A stretch of 64,000 nucleotides of DNA from Sebastes aleutianus (GCA_916700875.1 CAKAKS010000066.1:20513490-20577489); one strand, 5' to 3'; shown: positions 25,220 to 38,177, counted from the stretch's first letter. The notes: generated by a model not told the origin, from the sequence alone. Program-made: numbers and translations.

Positions 25220-25430
25220 GAGACCATCTCTTAATTAAAATACAATTGGTTGTGCTCTGAGGTTACTGAGTTTCTAGCAAGGCAATTCACCTGATCTGAC
25301 AATGGCTTAGTGGATTCATTACATAATCATTCTTTCCGCTGTGCGTGTGATTGGGCCGTTGATTGTTTAATTAAAGCCTAATTAGAATTACAGCCCATTG
25401 TACTTTGTTTGTATTATATAAAGCTACAAA
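25220..25430. promoter_or_regulatory. Candidate conserved noncoding element
   Basis: Non-repetitive stretch rich in homeodomain-type cores: TTAATTAAAA, TTTAATTAAAGCC and CCTAATTAGAATTAC, followed by the SOX-like CCCATTGT. Such dense patches between two developmental or muscle-type genes are often enhancers. Nothing here proves function, because conservation cannot be tested from one sequence. Confidence 0.2.
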
Positions 25431-27440
25431 TAACACATGCACTAGGAGAACTTTTTTTTTTATAGTCAGGTGCTTTCTTCAACTTTCTTTCTTGTCCTGC
25501 TGAACTGAGAACGCCCATTCAATGTTCAGCCTTTCTAGCACAGTGTCATTAGAAACACTTGTGCATGCTGCAGACAGCTTTCTTAAAAAGAAATACCTGC
25601 AGGACACCAAAAGAAGCCTGAATGGAAAACAGCAACCCTTTCGATTTTTTCAGTGTGCAGAATGAAAACCTAAAACATTAGCATTATCTTCCCCCCTGAA
25701 TTCATTAATCCTCCTCTTGACAGGAGCTTATCTGTTCATGTTATTACTTGTAATACTGTATGGCAGATCCCTAAGTCACGCTGTCCCAGCATATTGTCTG
25801 CTTGTGCTGCCCCGAGAGAAGTTTGTTCCCATGAAGAAAGGGGGTGTCACAGATACCCCACACCAGCACCACTACCATCACATCGCCAGATTGATTCTGA
25901 CGTCCAAAAAAGGGTCCCTTCAATGATATTGTTCACCTGTCTCATTGGCTTAAAGTGGGTGGCTGGGAGGGGGGGGGGGGAGGCTATGGGAAGGGGGTCG
26001 GGTGAGGGTTATTGGTGGGGACACGGGGTGAGGGGTATTGTAGAGGAGAGGGGTGAGAGCATTGGGGGTGCGCGGCTGACAGGTGGAAAAAAACACTCTC
26101 ATCTGACTAGCCTCCTCTATCCTTCCATGGGGCCCCGTGTGAGCAAAGTAATGAAGTCCAAATTACAGCACAGGATTGCTAAGAACAAGCCTCTATTGTT
26201 CGCCCCCGGGGCACACTAAATGAGTGTCACAGCAAGCAGCGGGGCACAGACCGTTACTGCACTATTTAGTCTGTCCCGTTGTCTCAAGACGGCCCCGTTT
26301 CAGAGGTTCTCAGATCAGACAAATACGGCTCCCCTCCTCCCCCCTTCTTTTGCCCTCACCCTTCCTCTGTACAGCCAACCCCTCCCCAACTCCTCACCCC
26401 AAAATAGGCCAAATCTCCTCTATTGTGCTTCGACTGCCTAGTGTGAAATTCACTGTGACGTTAAATGTTTTCTAATGAATAATTACTGAATGGATATGCA
26501 GGGGGAATATGTGTAATGGATTGTAGACTGCATTTTAAAGACGTCTTTTTTGTCTCTGCTCCGTGGTATTTACAGGACAAAAACACTTGGCCTTTCTCAG
26601 AAGAAATGAGGGCCATGGGCGGAGGATAGAGGCAGGGGGAGGAGGGGGGACGGAGAGCTTTGTGTCAATTAGATCCAATGGATTATCTTTTTTAATGTTT
26701 TTACAGAGAGAGTTGAGAATCAAAGGACTTCTGCTTCCAAAGGGGAGAGAGAAAAAAATACAAAACCAACAAAAGCTGTGAAAACCTTTGGTCTGAGTGT
26801 TGGTGCTGAGAATGCAAAACAGATTGGTGGAATTTTTCCCACTATGGCTCTTAAATGTGCCGCTGTTTTGGGCTCCCCCGACTCCATTTGCACAGTGTGC
26901 TGTGTTTGGTTGGTGTGTGTCAGCTCCAGTGAGCTGTGGGCTGCCAGCCAAGGTCCCTGTGTGCTGTGTAGCGATCATTAGCTTCTGTCTGTTCGTCTGC
27001 ACAATCACAGAGCTTTGCTTCAAAGACACATAGGACCTCTAGACCTCTTATTTCAATAGAACTAACAGGGACCATGTTTGTGCTTTTTCTGGTGCTTTTT
27101 TCTGCTCCATCCTCCCCCATGGAGCCATTTATACAAACATGCATTCATCCAGCCGCATTTGTCAAAATACATGGCTGAGAATTTTGAACATCATTGTTAT
27201 GCATGTAAAATGTGTTACACTTGTTATTGTTACTTTGGCAGAGTTCCTGTAAAGTTTAGAATGAATTAAGAGACTAAGTTGTTAATTAAGTACTGTGAAG
27301 TACTGAATGTGTAATATGTTTTAGAGATAGAGAAATCCTCAGCTTATCATGCTAAACACCATGCAGGAAATTTTAAAAGTTATTCCCACTGCTCTTAGGT
27401 TGTGCATTTGGCTGCCTTATGGTTGATACAACTTGTTGCA
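25431..27440. other. Intergenic before MYO1H, no gene recognised
   Basis: Contains a poly-G run at about 25966-25980 and GGGT/GAGG-rich sequence to 26070. The patch at 26120-26250 (AAATTACAGCACAGGATTGC, CTCTATTGTTCG) is non-repetitive. Reading frames here carry no recognisable domain. Confidence 0.35.
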
Positions 27441-27455
27441 CAGGGTCAGTTGGAC

Positions 27456-30400
27456 ATGGAGGGCGCCCTGACCGCCAGGGACCGGGTAGGAATCCAGGAT
27501 TTTGTTCTCCTGGATGAAACCACAGAGGCGGCCTTCCTCAGCAACCTCAAGAAACGCTTCAGCAAAGATCTCATTTATGTAAGTCTTGGAAAAGGGCCTG
27601 CTGTGAAGAAATGTGTGTACATCTTAATCTGATCATTTTAACTGATTCTTTTAGACCTACATTGGCACATTGCTAGTGTCTGTGAATCCCTACAAAGAGC
27701 TGGACATCTACAGTAACAAACAGATGGATCTCTACATGGGTGTCAACTTCTTTGAGCTTCCACCACACATGTGAGTATAATCTGTATATGAAAACTATAA
27801 ATATTTGTGTTTTTAAGTTCATCTGTGAAATATTTCAATTGCTCTGCATCCCTATACAGCTACGCCCTGGCAGACAACGCCTACCACACCATGCAGACAG
27901 AGTTCAACAATCACTTCATCCTCATCTCTGGAGAGAGCGGAGCAGGGAAGACGGAGGCCTCCAAGAAGATCCTGCAGTATTACGCTGTCAGCTGTCCGAG
28001 CACCACCCTACTGAACACCGTCAGGGACAAAATGCTCATGTCCAACCCTGTCCTCGAGGTCTGCCGGTTACTAGTGATGTATCATTGTAATGACAGCAGG
28101 TTGTGCTCACATTTATTATTCTATATGGTATGGTGTGTTTCCCCACAGGCTTTCGGCAATGCCAAAACACTGAAAAATGACAACTCAAGTCGGTTTGGGA
28201 AGTATATGGATATTCAGTTTGACAGCCAGGTAAGAACAAAGGGAGAGAGTCAAAGAAACACTTTTAATAAATACATTAATACAATTTAATTAAGAAAGAA
28301 GAAATCAGGAAGTTTTCTCATGCAACCTACTATCATTTAAAAATTAGGGGGGGAAAGTACTCAAGGTATATTTACAGGTGGTTGAAATATGTAAAATAAA
28401 AATGGCTGATTAAATTAATTTGAACAATAAAGTGTTTTGTTTAATTGCTCAGTTTAACTGTAAATAAATTAGAAGCCTAAAAAGCAATGAAAGGGCACCT
28501 TTTAGAAGTCAAGAATCAATTTGTTCATCCAGAAACATTTTAGATTACAGAAGAAAGTTAATTCATAATACTGAAAAATAGCTTTCAAGGAGAAGATACT
28601 TTATCCTAAGAGGATTTTTAAAACCTGTCCACTGGACCATAGGCTATGTTTTTCTGCAAGTTGTAGAGCTGATCATGATGCCTATAGGGGGATGCTGTCG
28701 GAGGCCATATCCTGAACTACCTGCTGGAGAAGTCGAGAGTCGTGCATCAGAACCACGGCGAGAGAAACTTCCACATCTTCTACCAGCTAGTGGAGGGAGG
28801 AGAGGATGACCTACTGCACCAGCTGGGCCTGGAGAGAGACTGCCAGCATTACAACTATCTGACCCAAGTATGTATATTTGGTGAGCCTGTTTTAATAAAC
28901 TAGATTCATAAGACAATACTAAACTCACACAGTGTGTTGCTATGTTTGCTGTTCCTGACAGGGAGAGTGTGCCATTGTGTCTTCCATTAATGACAGAAAC
29001 GACTGGAAAACAGTCAAAAATGCACTTCAGATCATCAACATTGATGAGATTAACACTAATGTAAGTTGGATTGCTGATTTAAACAGCTCACTCTTCCCTG
29101 CTGGTGTTGCATTGACTTACAAATTTCTATTCTGTGCAGCACTTGTTTGGGACCGTTGCCAGCGTTCTCCACTTGGGGAATGTTCAGTTTGACTCCGACA
29201 GTAAAGGTCACGCCCTCCTGAACAACAACAATGCAGAGCTGCGCTGGGTCTCAAATGTAAGAAAAAAGAAATAAAAAGGCTTTAGATATCCAGGATTATT
29301 ACAAACAGTCAAAGATTAAACTCACTTAAAGGGGACCTATCATGAAAAACTCACTTTTGCCATGCTTGTGCACACACACTTGTGTATCTGGAGTGTCTAC
29401 CAACCCGCAAACTGGGAAATAAGTTTTACTTTTTTATTGGCTGTCTAGATCAGAAAACATGTGATTCAACAAGCCATTCAGATTTGGCTCCCCTTCCTAT
29501 GTCACAGCGGGCTCATTAGAATATATCGCCTACAGCTTGAGAACTACCTTTGCAAAGGTACACCATATTTTTCTCGTGAACCAATCAGAGCAGACTGGGC
29601 TTTTTCGAGAGGCGGGCTTAAAGAGACAGGTGCTAAAACGGAGCGTTTCAGACAGAGGGTGAATACAGGTATATTCAGACACAATAAGAGAAAAATAGGG
29701 TGTTTTTTTTAACATTAAAGCATGTAAACATGTTCTAGTACAGTGGTTCCCAACCTATTTTCCTTAAAGCCCCCCCTACTTGTGTTTAAGAAAAGCTGAG
29801 CCCACCCCTGACGTCATCACCCTTAAAAAGATTACAAATCCTCGAACAAAATCCTCAATTTGAATAAGATGATTCAGTGTGATTCAAATTAGTCTTTTTT
29901 ATTAAATCATCTTTCTTTAATGAATAGAACTTGTAAGTTTTGTCAACATAAGTAAAGTAATGAACAGAGTTAATTCATTAATTTACTATCATAGTGTTGG
30001 AGCCGAAATAGTTTTTTGAGTATTGTGTATTGGTTAAATAAATGCAAATGAGGGTGTTGTTAGATTGCTGCTAGACCACCCAGTTAATACAGGTGTGTCA
30101 AGAAGAGAGCAAATAGGTTTTTGACTGCAGTGAAAATGTTGTTTTTGACAGTCTCAACGCCAACAAATATGAATTGAAACTGAATATTTCATTCGCTTTT
30201 GCGACTAAGTAGCAAAAAATATATCTTTCTAAATAGATTTATTTCCAGACTTTTGTATAAATTATCCAGTAAGTGTGTTATTATGATTTTAGTTAAATAT
30301 GAACAAATCAAATTTTGACAACCTCAGAGCAGACAAATCCTGACGCACCCCCTGTGATCTTTGGCGCCCCCTAAGAGGGGCCCGGACCCCAGGTTGGGAA

Positions 30401-33400
30401 CCACGGTTCTAGTAGAAACCCAAAACGCAAGTATGAAAATGAGCATGATATGTCCCCTTTAATGTAATTTTTCCTTGCAGCTACTAGGAGTTGATGCTCA
30501 CAGTCTCCAAGAGGGACTGACCTACAGGAAGATTGAAGCCTATAAAGATCAGGTGCACACATGTTAAAATGTCCTTTGATTTTATTCATGATAAGGTTGT
30601 GTTTCTATTTAAACTTTCCCTGTAGTGTTTGAAACTTAGCTATGATTTTGTCTCACGGTAAAGGTCCTCAGCCCGTTCACAATCGATCATGCCATCTATG
30701 CCAGAGATGCCCTGGCCAAAGCCATCTATGGGCAGACCTTCACCTGGCTGGTCAACCGGATCAACGAGTCCATGGAGAACAAGGTGACAAGAAGAGTGGG
30801 TGACAAAGGACAAAATACCAACAGTGAGGATGAGTATTCACTGATTTAATACTTTTTTCTCCCAGGACCCTTCAAGGAAGAATGTAATAGGGCTTTTGGA
30901 CATATATGGATTTGAGGTTTTCTATGTGAACAGGTAGGCAGACATCTTTCATAGTCTAACAGCTGAAATTTGCATGGGAAACTGAAAATGTATGATTGAT
31001 TCTGTAATGATGATTTCTTACTGAGCTTGAGCTGTTTGTTATGACCCATTTCCTCAGTTTTGAGCAGTTCTGTATAAACTACTGCAACGAGAAGCTGCAG
31101 CAGCTTTTCATCCAGCTAACACTCAAGGCTGAGCAGGAAGAATATGAAGCAGAAGATATTGAGGTAAACCTGTGAGCGAAAATTAATCAATGACTAGTAT
31201 AGATAGAATTTACACTGACTGGTGTTGAATAGATTTCCATTCATCTGATTTTATGATTCCCCCCCCCCCCCCCCCCCCCCCCCCCCAGTGGGAGCCAGTT
31301 CAATTCTTCAACAACAAGATCATCTGTGACCTGGTTGAGGCGAAACACATAGGGATCATATCAATACTGGTGTGTATATACTGGAATAGAATGGTTTATC
31401 GAATGAACAGCACTGAAGCTGATGCATTATGGTGTGTTGATGATAATCCTGCAGGATGAGGAGTGTCTCAGGCCAGGAGAAGCCACAGATCTCACCTTCC
31501 TGGAGAGACTGGAAGAAAAGATGGGAAATCACCCTCACTTTGTCACGTGAGTTGAAACCTAACCTTAAAACAGCACACACACCTACAGTAGGGAAGTTTA
31601 CATGATCTGTGTTTAGGAGTTGCACATTTGGTTATTAAATATTTGTTTTAATTAAATACGAACCCCATCTAAACAATATTGTGTAACTCAAAGCTTCTCC
31701 TCAACACTAACTCCATTCATCAAACGTTCTGCTGACTGTTTCTCTTGTGAGTGAGCCGACAGCGAGCCGATAGAGACGGAGGATTAGGATTGGTCTGTAA
31801 AGCCTCTCGCTCTCCATCCCTCTGTCTCTCTCCACCTCTTTGACTGCAGGCACAAACTGGCTGACAAAATGACACGTAAGACTCTGGAGAGGGGAGATTT
31901 CCGTCTCTTGCATTATGCCGGGGAGGTCACCTACTGCGTTGTGGGTAAAAGAAACCACAATGTCAGGCCCTGTTACTCAAACATGTAAACCTTTTTATTT
32001 TAAACTGACTAAAAGCCTTTTTCTTTTTTCTTTTTTTTGTGATATTCTAGGTTTCCTGGACAAAAATAATGACCTATTATATAAAAACATAAAAGATGTA
32101 AGTTTGCAAATTAACATTTTATACTATGTGAGGCAAGGAGTGGCATTATGTAGGGAACTCTTTTAATTAGTACCTTAATTGTTATCAATAATGTAGAAAC
32201 TTGGTTTACAATAAATGCAGTTTTATGTCATCATTGTTCAAGAATGAATCATATTCAAAGACCTTTTTCACAGCAGATATTTTGACTTGTCATTACTGCA
32301 CCGGTGGACCTAATCACATTAATGACGCCTCTGTTCCAGCAGTTATTGCAATGCAGCAGAGTTATTAGTTATACCTGTGTTTGACAAGTGTGGAAAAAAC
32401 GTTTATTCATCTTTAGTTTCCACTGCTGTAATTAATACAAGATTGGTTGTTTTTAAGTCATCACACATTATGGAAAATTGGTGTGTTATAATCTGTGTTT
32501 GTTATTATCCCAACTTCTCACAGCTGATTTGTCAGTCTAAAAATGCCATAGTCAGAGAGTGCTTCTCCACGATGGATCCAGACAGCAGGCGAAGACCAAA
32601 AACAGTAAGTGCTCGCCATGTTGGACCCTCCACATCCTTTCAGCTGTATCACTGATGAAGCTGATGTTATATATTATCAGCAGTACTGTGCTCTAGCTCA
32701 GAGTTACAAGTCATATAAAAGCATTAATTTTCTCAGCATTATCTAGAGTGGAAACAGAGAGTTTTTTTGTGCACTGAAATTTGCAAGCACCCAAAATATT
32801 TTTTATTGATGCAACATTTCGACCTATAAGATACATACATATGACAGCTCCACACACAAGAGATCACATAATACAAGCTAGCACCCATTATCCCATTACC
32901 AGATTTACTATCCACATAAATCACACATAATGTAATAAAGAAATGAGCCCATACAAACATATGAGATACACAATTTTTGCAATGCTTCTTTTTAAGGAGA
33001 GACACAACAGGAGAATAGGGTAAAATAATAATAATGATAATAAAAAATGAATTAATACTTAATGAAACAGATATCACCATGAAACTTCCTCCAGTTGATT
33101 ACTTACATTAAAACAATTATTTTTTGTAATACAAGTTTTCTGAATTTTTTTGCTAATTTGCATACATTTCCCAAACAGAAATCTGAATATTGGATAAAGC
33201 CAGATTCAAAAGTCTTGTTTCATTTTGTTGACACATTAGAGTCTAAGCCTTTTACGGAGGAAATTTTGGATATCTCTTTTTATCACTCAATAAATCAGAA
33301 AATACTGTCAACAGCCATAAAAAAAAATATATATTTTTGCCATGTTTTTAGGAATACATTTTTATTATATTCTATAAATCAGGATATGAATGATATATGA

Positions 33401-36400
33401 ACAAACCCCTCTATAAAAACTTTCAGAATATAGATAGGAATGAAACTGGGAAGTTTGTTTCATGTAAGCTGCTACTGAAGTGGAGGTTTCTGGATCAGAG
33501 TCTGAGAAAACAGCCTTTAACGATATGGACTGTAAAATTCTATACATTTTGCAAGAAACTACAGGGGCATAGGATAAAACATTTAACAGATATCACCATG
33601 AAACTAAAATGTTATGTTTAAATATGCAAATGAGGCATTATCTAATGCTAACTTTTGGCAAATAGACAAAGTAGTAAAATAAACACCTAAATGTATATTT
33701 TGGATGTTTTCTTTCCACTACTCTGTTATGGAAGCAAAATAGCCCAAAATCTCAAAATTGACCAGTGCATGAACAGCGATGTTTTTTGCCTGGGTTGTCT
33801 CGCCTTAATAGAGAAAAAACATGCACAATGTATAAAGAAATACATGAGTAAGAGGTGCAGATAGAGTGACCACTGAGACAAAGGCAGTCTGACTGTGTCA
33901 CCATTAAACCACATGTATGTGACAGATGAACTGTTGGGGATTACGACCCTCATGTTGTGTCTGTAGGTGGCGACCCAGTTTAAGAGCAGCCTGCTGAAGC
34001 TGACAGAGATCCTCATGGCTAAAGAGGCCTGGTACATACGCTGTCTGAAATCCAATGAGTCCAAGGAGCCAGGTACTTGATCTAATAGAAGGTTCATGAG
34101 GTTATTTTGTTAACAGGATGGAGATTATTTGATTCTTGTCTCTCTCATACATACACAGGTCAGTTTGACGAAGCATTGATCAGGCACCAGGTGAAGTACC
34201 TGGGCCTGATGGAGCACCTCCGAGTCAGACGAGCTGGTTTTGCATACAGACGCAAATATGAGGTCTTCTTAAAGAGGTATGAAGGACCACAGAGCTTTAG
34301 ACCCTATGCTTGATTTTTAAATGAAAACCCTCAGTTTAAGAAGTTACTCTCCAGTGCATTTAAAACATGCTGAGTGGGTTGTTTGCTGCATCTTGCAGAT
34401 ATAAACCCCTGTGCCCGGCCACCTGGCCTCACTGGAGAGGGATGCCTGCTGATGGAGTGGAAGTGCTTGTTCAACATCTGGGCTACATGCCAGATGAGTA
34501 CAAAATGGGACGGTGAGGATTTAGGCTCCCAAAATACAGCAGAGCGAACACACTTTAAGGGAGTAACCAAAAAACAACTTTCCTTTTATTATAGTACCAA
34601 AATATTCATCCGTCATCCGAGGACACTTTTCGCCACAGAGGATGCTTATGAGAAATGCAAACATGAATTGGGTGAGTGCAAATCTACTGTGATTAATGTT
34701 GTGTCATCACTGGCTGCACAGTGATTTAACATGTTGCTCTGAATTTGCAGCGACGAGGCTCCAGGCCAAATACAGAGGATACAGAGCAAAGGGGGAATTC
34801 AAAAAACAGAAAGAAGCTGGTAAATGCCACAATGCGTGATGTTTTATGTGAGTAAATGAGGATTACACTCTCTCTATTATATATATATTTTTATATCCTC
34901 AGCCACTAAGATTGAAACGTGCTGGAGAGGAGTTCAGGCCAGGAAGGAGAGAGAGAAGAGAGCCTGGGCTGTAAAAGTCATCAAGAAGTAAGAAAGAAGA
35001 TGAAACATCATCCTCTCAAGCTTACTGTCACATTTTCACTGATACAATATTTCACCATTGATTTTAGATTCATCAAAGGTTACATGACCAGAGGGCAAGC
35101 AAAAAACACAGATAACTCGGAGTTCCTGGCCTTTGTGAGACAAAATTACTTGAACAGGCTCAAAGGCACCCTGCCAAAGACAGTTTTGGATAAAACCACC
35201 TGGCAAACTCCACCAGCTGTGCTGAAAGAGGTACAACAATTAACTTCATTGTGAAACCGATTACATACAAGCTTTTATTTTGACTCTGAGCATGTTTTTG
35301 CTCTTGTCAGACATCAGAGATCCTGCGTACGCTTCACTACCGTTTGATGGTGCGGAAGTACGTGAGAGGAATCACACCCCAGAAAAAAGCTCAGGTAACA
35401 CATAAGAATATTATATAAGACTGCATCATCATATGTTCTTTTTGTAGTGATCAACTTTATATTTTTGTCCCTTCAGCTTCAACTGAAGGTTCTCACCAGC
35501 TCCATCTTCAAGGGCAAAAAGGACAGTTATCCACAGAGTGTCGCTCAGCCTTTTGTGGACACCAGAATCAGTAAGCAGTGGATACGTTCACACAATGCTT
35601 TTTTTTCTCTTTTGATCATTTTAACGTCATTTAATATCTCTAGGTGAACAAGACATAAACATGAGGGTTCTCCAGATGATTCGCAATGAGCACATTAAGG
35701 TAATAAAATGTCATTATACACTCAGAGGAAATACAACTTTGCATCAAACACAACTCACTGTGTTGTGTTGTGTTGTGTTTTTCTGCAGTACAGCGTCCCG
35801 GTGATTAAATACGACAGGAATGGTTTCAAACCGAGGCCTCGACAGCTCATCCTCACCCAGACAGCTGCCTATGTGATAGAGGAGGCCAAGGTCAAACAGA
35901 GAGTGCTGTACACCTCTCTCAAAGGTGAAGATAACGTGATAATATACTGTATGTTTCACTATTAGGGATGTTTTCATATTGGGCTAAAAGTGGCTGTAAT
36001 TTACTCGTTGTAGGTATTTCGGTCAGTAACTTGACTGATGGCATCATTGTATTCCACATAACATGTGAGGACCCTAAACAGAAGGTATGTGGATGTATAA
36101 CATGCTTGTCAGAAGAACTGTTTTTGATGTTCTGTTTTGAGTAATTAACAGATATAAAGAGAGCACTTTCTTCAGTGTTAAAGCAGCTTTATTCTACAAC
36201 AGGCCTATTCAATTGGTGGCCCGTGCACCGTATCCGGTCCTTTAACAACCTCAAACCTCTATGGAGGACCACAAGTGTCACGTTAATAGAGCATTTAATT
36301 GATTAATAACTAATTGTACAATAAAAATAGCCATTAATAAATGTGTTTACAAGTTAATTTATTAATCTATGAATAATTGGACAAAATGACTATTTCATTA

Positions 36401-37766
36401 TTTGACATTTTAATGGGCAATAAAAAGAAGAAGTATGAAAAGAATTTACAAATGAAATATTAATCCATCAGTAAATAGTTCAAATTAAAAAGGGATTTAC
36501 AAAAACAGTACACATAAAACAGTCAATAAGTACATCATTTAAAAATACCATTCATAAATAAATAATGGAATTTAAAATTCTATTTGAAAATGCAGTTTAA
36601 AAAAGAGAAATACATAAATGGATTCACAAATTGAATTAAGAATAAAGATTTTAATCAGGCATTTAAAAAGGCCACTTCTTTTCCGGCTCTTTGATCATTT
36701 ATAATTATGAAAAATGTATGTAAAAATAATAATAATAATTATTTCTTCCAATAAGAGAGTTTATTCACGTTCATCAACATTACCACTCATGCTATTGACA
36801 CTGTTACGGACTGTTAAAAGCAATATCATTATGTATTTATTTAAATAACCTGCTAACATAACACCAAGTCTATGGGTGTTTACATACAGTAGATTATTAG
36901 CAGAACTAATTAGCCCATACCTTAGTTGTGTCTTGTTATGCACAGAAATGCATATTTTGGTAAAAAGTTTCAACCCAGGCTGTTTAAACAGAGGGAATTT
37001 ATGAGTCAAACTGAATAAAAAAGATGTTAAATGTAACATTGTGTTTATTAAAACAATAATCTAGATTAAAAAGGTGTATTATTTTCACATTTAAATTCCT
37101 AGCTTTGCAGATCAGAGAGGAAATGTAAATGTCCGGCCCCTTGGCACTTGAATAGGCCTGCTCTACCGAACATTATTGAAAGGAAGCATTCCTCACAAAG
37201 GAAAATGATGCTGAGTAAATAGCTGAATCATACAGCTCATTTACACAGAAGATTTTCAGGTAGAAGTTTTTTAACTCCACAAACAAAACGTAATTTTGTA
37301 ATGTAGGTCCCAATCATCTGATTGTGTATCATTTTGTGATGGTTTCAGGGGGACCTTGTGATGCAGTGTGACTACCTTTTTGAGTTTCTGACCAAACTCG
37401 GTGTCATTGCTAACAAACAGAATGCAATCAAAGTGGTTCAGGGCAGGTGAGTGTGTGTTTAAGAAAGAATCAAAGAGGTTAGATGTGATATGTGCTTCGA
37501 TCTAAAACACTTGTTTTTATCGACTCTCAGCATCAAGATTGAAATCCAGGCTGGTAAAGAGAGTGCGGTGGACTTCACCACCGGACAGGAACCCATGGTG
37601 TACAAGGCCAAGAACGGACACCTCATGGTGGTGAGAGATGAGTGCTGTTATGATGAAGAGTGTGTTATTTGATGCTCTGCTCTAACATAATTCTGCAGAC
37701 AAAGGGATACAACATGAATCAGGCTGTTTGTCACTGCAGGTTGCCACTCGGGCGAGGACACGGTAA
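27456..37766 (+). CDS. MYO1H: Unconventional myosin-Ih
   Basis: 31 coding exons: 27456-27578, 27655-27770, 27860-28058, 28149-28229, 28688-28867, 28962-29060, 29140-29256, 30481-30552, 30664-30783, 30866-30933, 31058-31163, 31289-31369, 31455-31546, 31850-31944, 32051-32097, 32524-32604, 33967-34072, 34159-34276, 34399-34512, 34595-34671, 34751-34819, 34903-34987, 35068-35230, 35311-35394, 35477-35570, 35644-35699, 35789-35924, 36014-36084, 37349-37446, 37531-37630, 37740-37766. The product is 1024 aa, the family size. The motor has P-loop GESGAGKT (104-111), switch I NDNSSRFGK (156-164) and switch II DIYGFE (about 381-386). Three IQ-like calmodulin-binding helices follow (LQAKYRGYRAK, IETCWRGVQARK, VIKKFIKGYMTR). 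A basic myosin-I tail homology domain, expected to bind membrane phosphoinositides, completes it. MYO1C is the close paralogue. MYO1H is chosen from its place between FOXN4 and KCTD10. All phases close. Confidence 0.94.
29330..30458. mobile_element. TTAA-flanked MITE in MYO1H intron 7, host of a nested hAT
   Basis: The left end AGGGGACCTATCATGA and the right end (other strand) AGGGGACATATCATGC are inverted partners. TTAA lies outside both (29326-29329 and 30459-30462). The right end is only 18 bp before the acceptor of the next MYO1H exon at 30481. The body is interrupted at 29741-30406 by a hAT element, so the MITE itself is about 0.46 kb. Confidence 0.82.
29741..30406. mobile_element. Non-autonomous hAT element, 666 bp, with perfect 8-bp target duplication
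   Basis: The ends are CAGTGGTTCCCAACCT and, on the other strand, CCGTGGTTCCCAACCT. The 8-bp word TTCTAGTA is repeated exactly at 29733-29740 and 30407-30414. CAGTGGTTCCCAACC-type ends are typical of hAT (Charlie-like) elements. No intact transposase frame is present. It is nested in the TTAA MITE 29330-30458. Confidence 0.88.
31259..31286 (+). repeat. 28-C homopolymer acting as splice polypyrimidine tract
   Basis: Twenty-eight C in a row run directly into the AG acceptor of the MYO1H exon at 31289. Acceptor tracts are normally mixed C and T. Run length may be unreliable in the assembly. Confidence 0.85.
32605..33966 (+). other. MYO1H intron 16 with a long exact direct repeat
   Basis: The 21-bp word at 33066-33086 (AACAGATATCACCATG plus AAACT) recurs exactly at 33585-33605, framing about 0.5 kb of AT-rich DNA. 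A plus-strand frame at 33095-33400 has no recognised domain. It could be an old insertion with a long target duplication, but no poly(A) or inverted ends are visible. Confidence 0.5.
36200..37160. mobile_element. Non-autonomous hAT-like element in MYO1H intron 28, 961 bp
   Basis: The ends are CAGGCCTATTCAA and the inverted TTGAATAGGCCTG. The flanking octamers TTCTACAA and CTCTACCG share only five bases, so the target duplication is decayed or the family is misassigned. The body is AT-rich with no transposase frame. It lies between the exons ending 36084 and starting 37349. Confidence 0.7.
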
Positions 37767-38141
37767 CATGTGTGGGGTTGAGAGGACACATAAGAAGCCC
37801 CTGCATATTTCATCAGGAGACCCCTGAGGGGAGATCAGCATGTCTACAGGAAGCACACCTGAGCAGAAGCACTTTAGAAACCAAGGATGAGCTCACTTTG
37901 TTGTACAGCAACACCATAATTTTTAATATTTTAACACCAAACTGTGTTTAAGAGAGGGTTTGTCTCTACTGTTTTGAGCACTAAATGTCACATTTGGACA
38001 TTAGACTGTAAATCAACCACTTAAATCTACAAAACTATTTTAATGTACAAACACATTACTCATAAAGTGCTTCAAAGATATGTAAAATTCTCAAAATGGA
38101 GCCATATGTATGATACTTTTGTATGTTCACTGAATATGCAA

Positions 38142-38147
38142 ATTAAA
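38142..38147 (+). terminator. MYO1H: Candidate poly(A) signal of MYO1H
   Basis: ATTAAA about 380 bp after the MYO1H stop. It is a common variant signal. Another ATTAAA lies near 38278. The interval 37767-38141 is read as 3' UTR. Confidence 0.4.
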
Positions 38148-38177
38148 AACAAAAGAACTAAAGAATGTTTGTAGAAA

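Noticed and set aside
26535..27029. 164-codon minus-strand frame upstream of MYO1H
   Set aside because: Long for chance, but low in recognisable features, Ser/Pro/Thr-rich without a domain, and not supported by splice context.
33095..33400. 101-codon plus-strand frame in MYO1H intron 16
   Set aside because: AT-rich, no recognised domain, no fitting splice sites; treated as chance or unknown repeat.
27456..37766. MYO1C instead of MYO1H
   Set aside because: Similar family member, but the position between FOXN4 and KCTD10 and residue-level likeness (MEGALTARD start) favour MYO1H.
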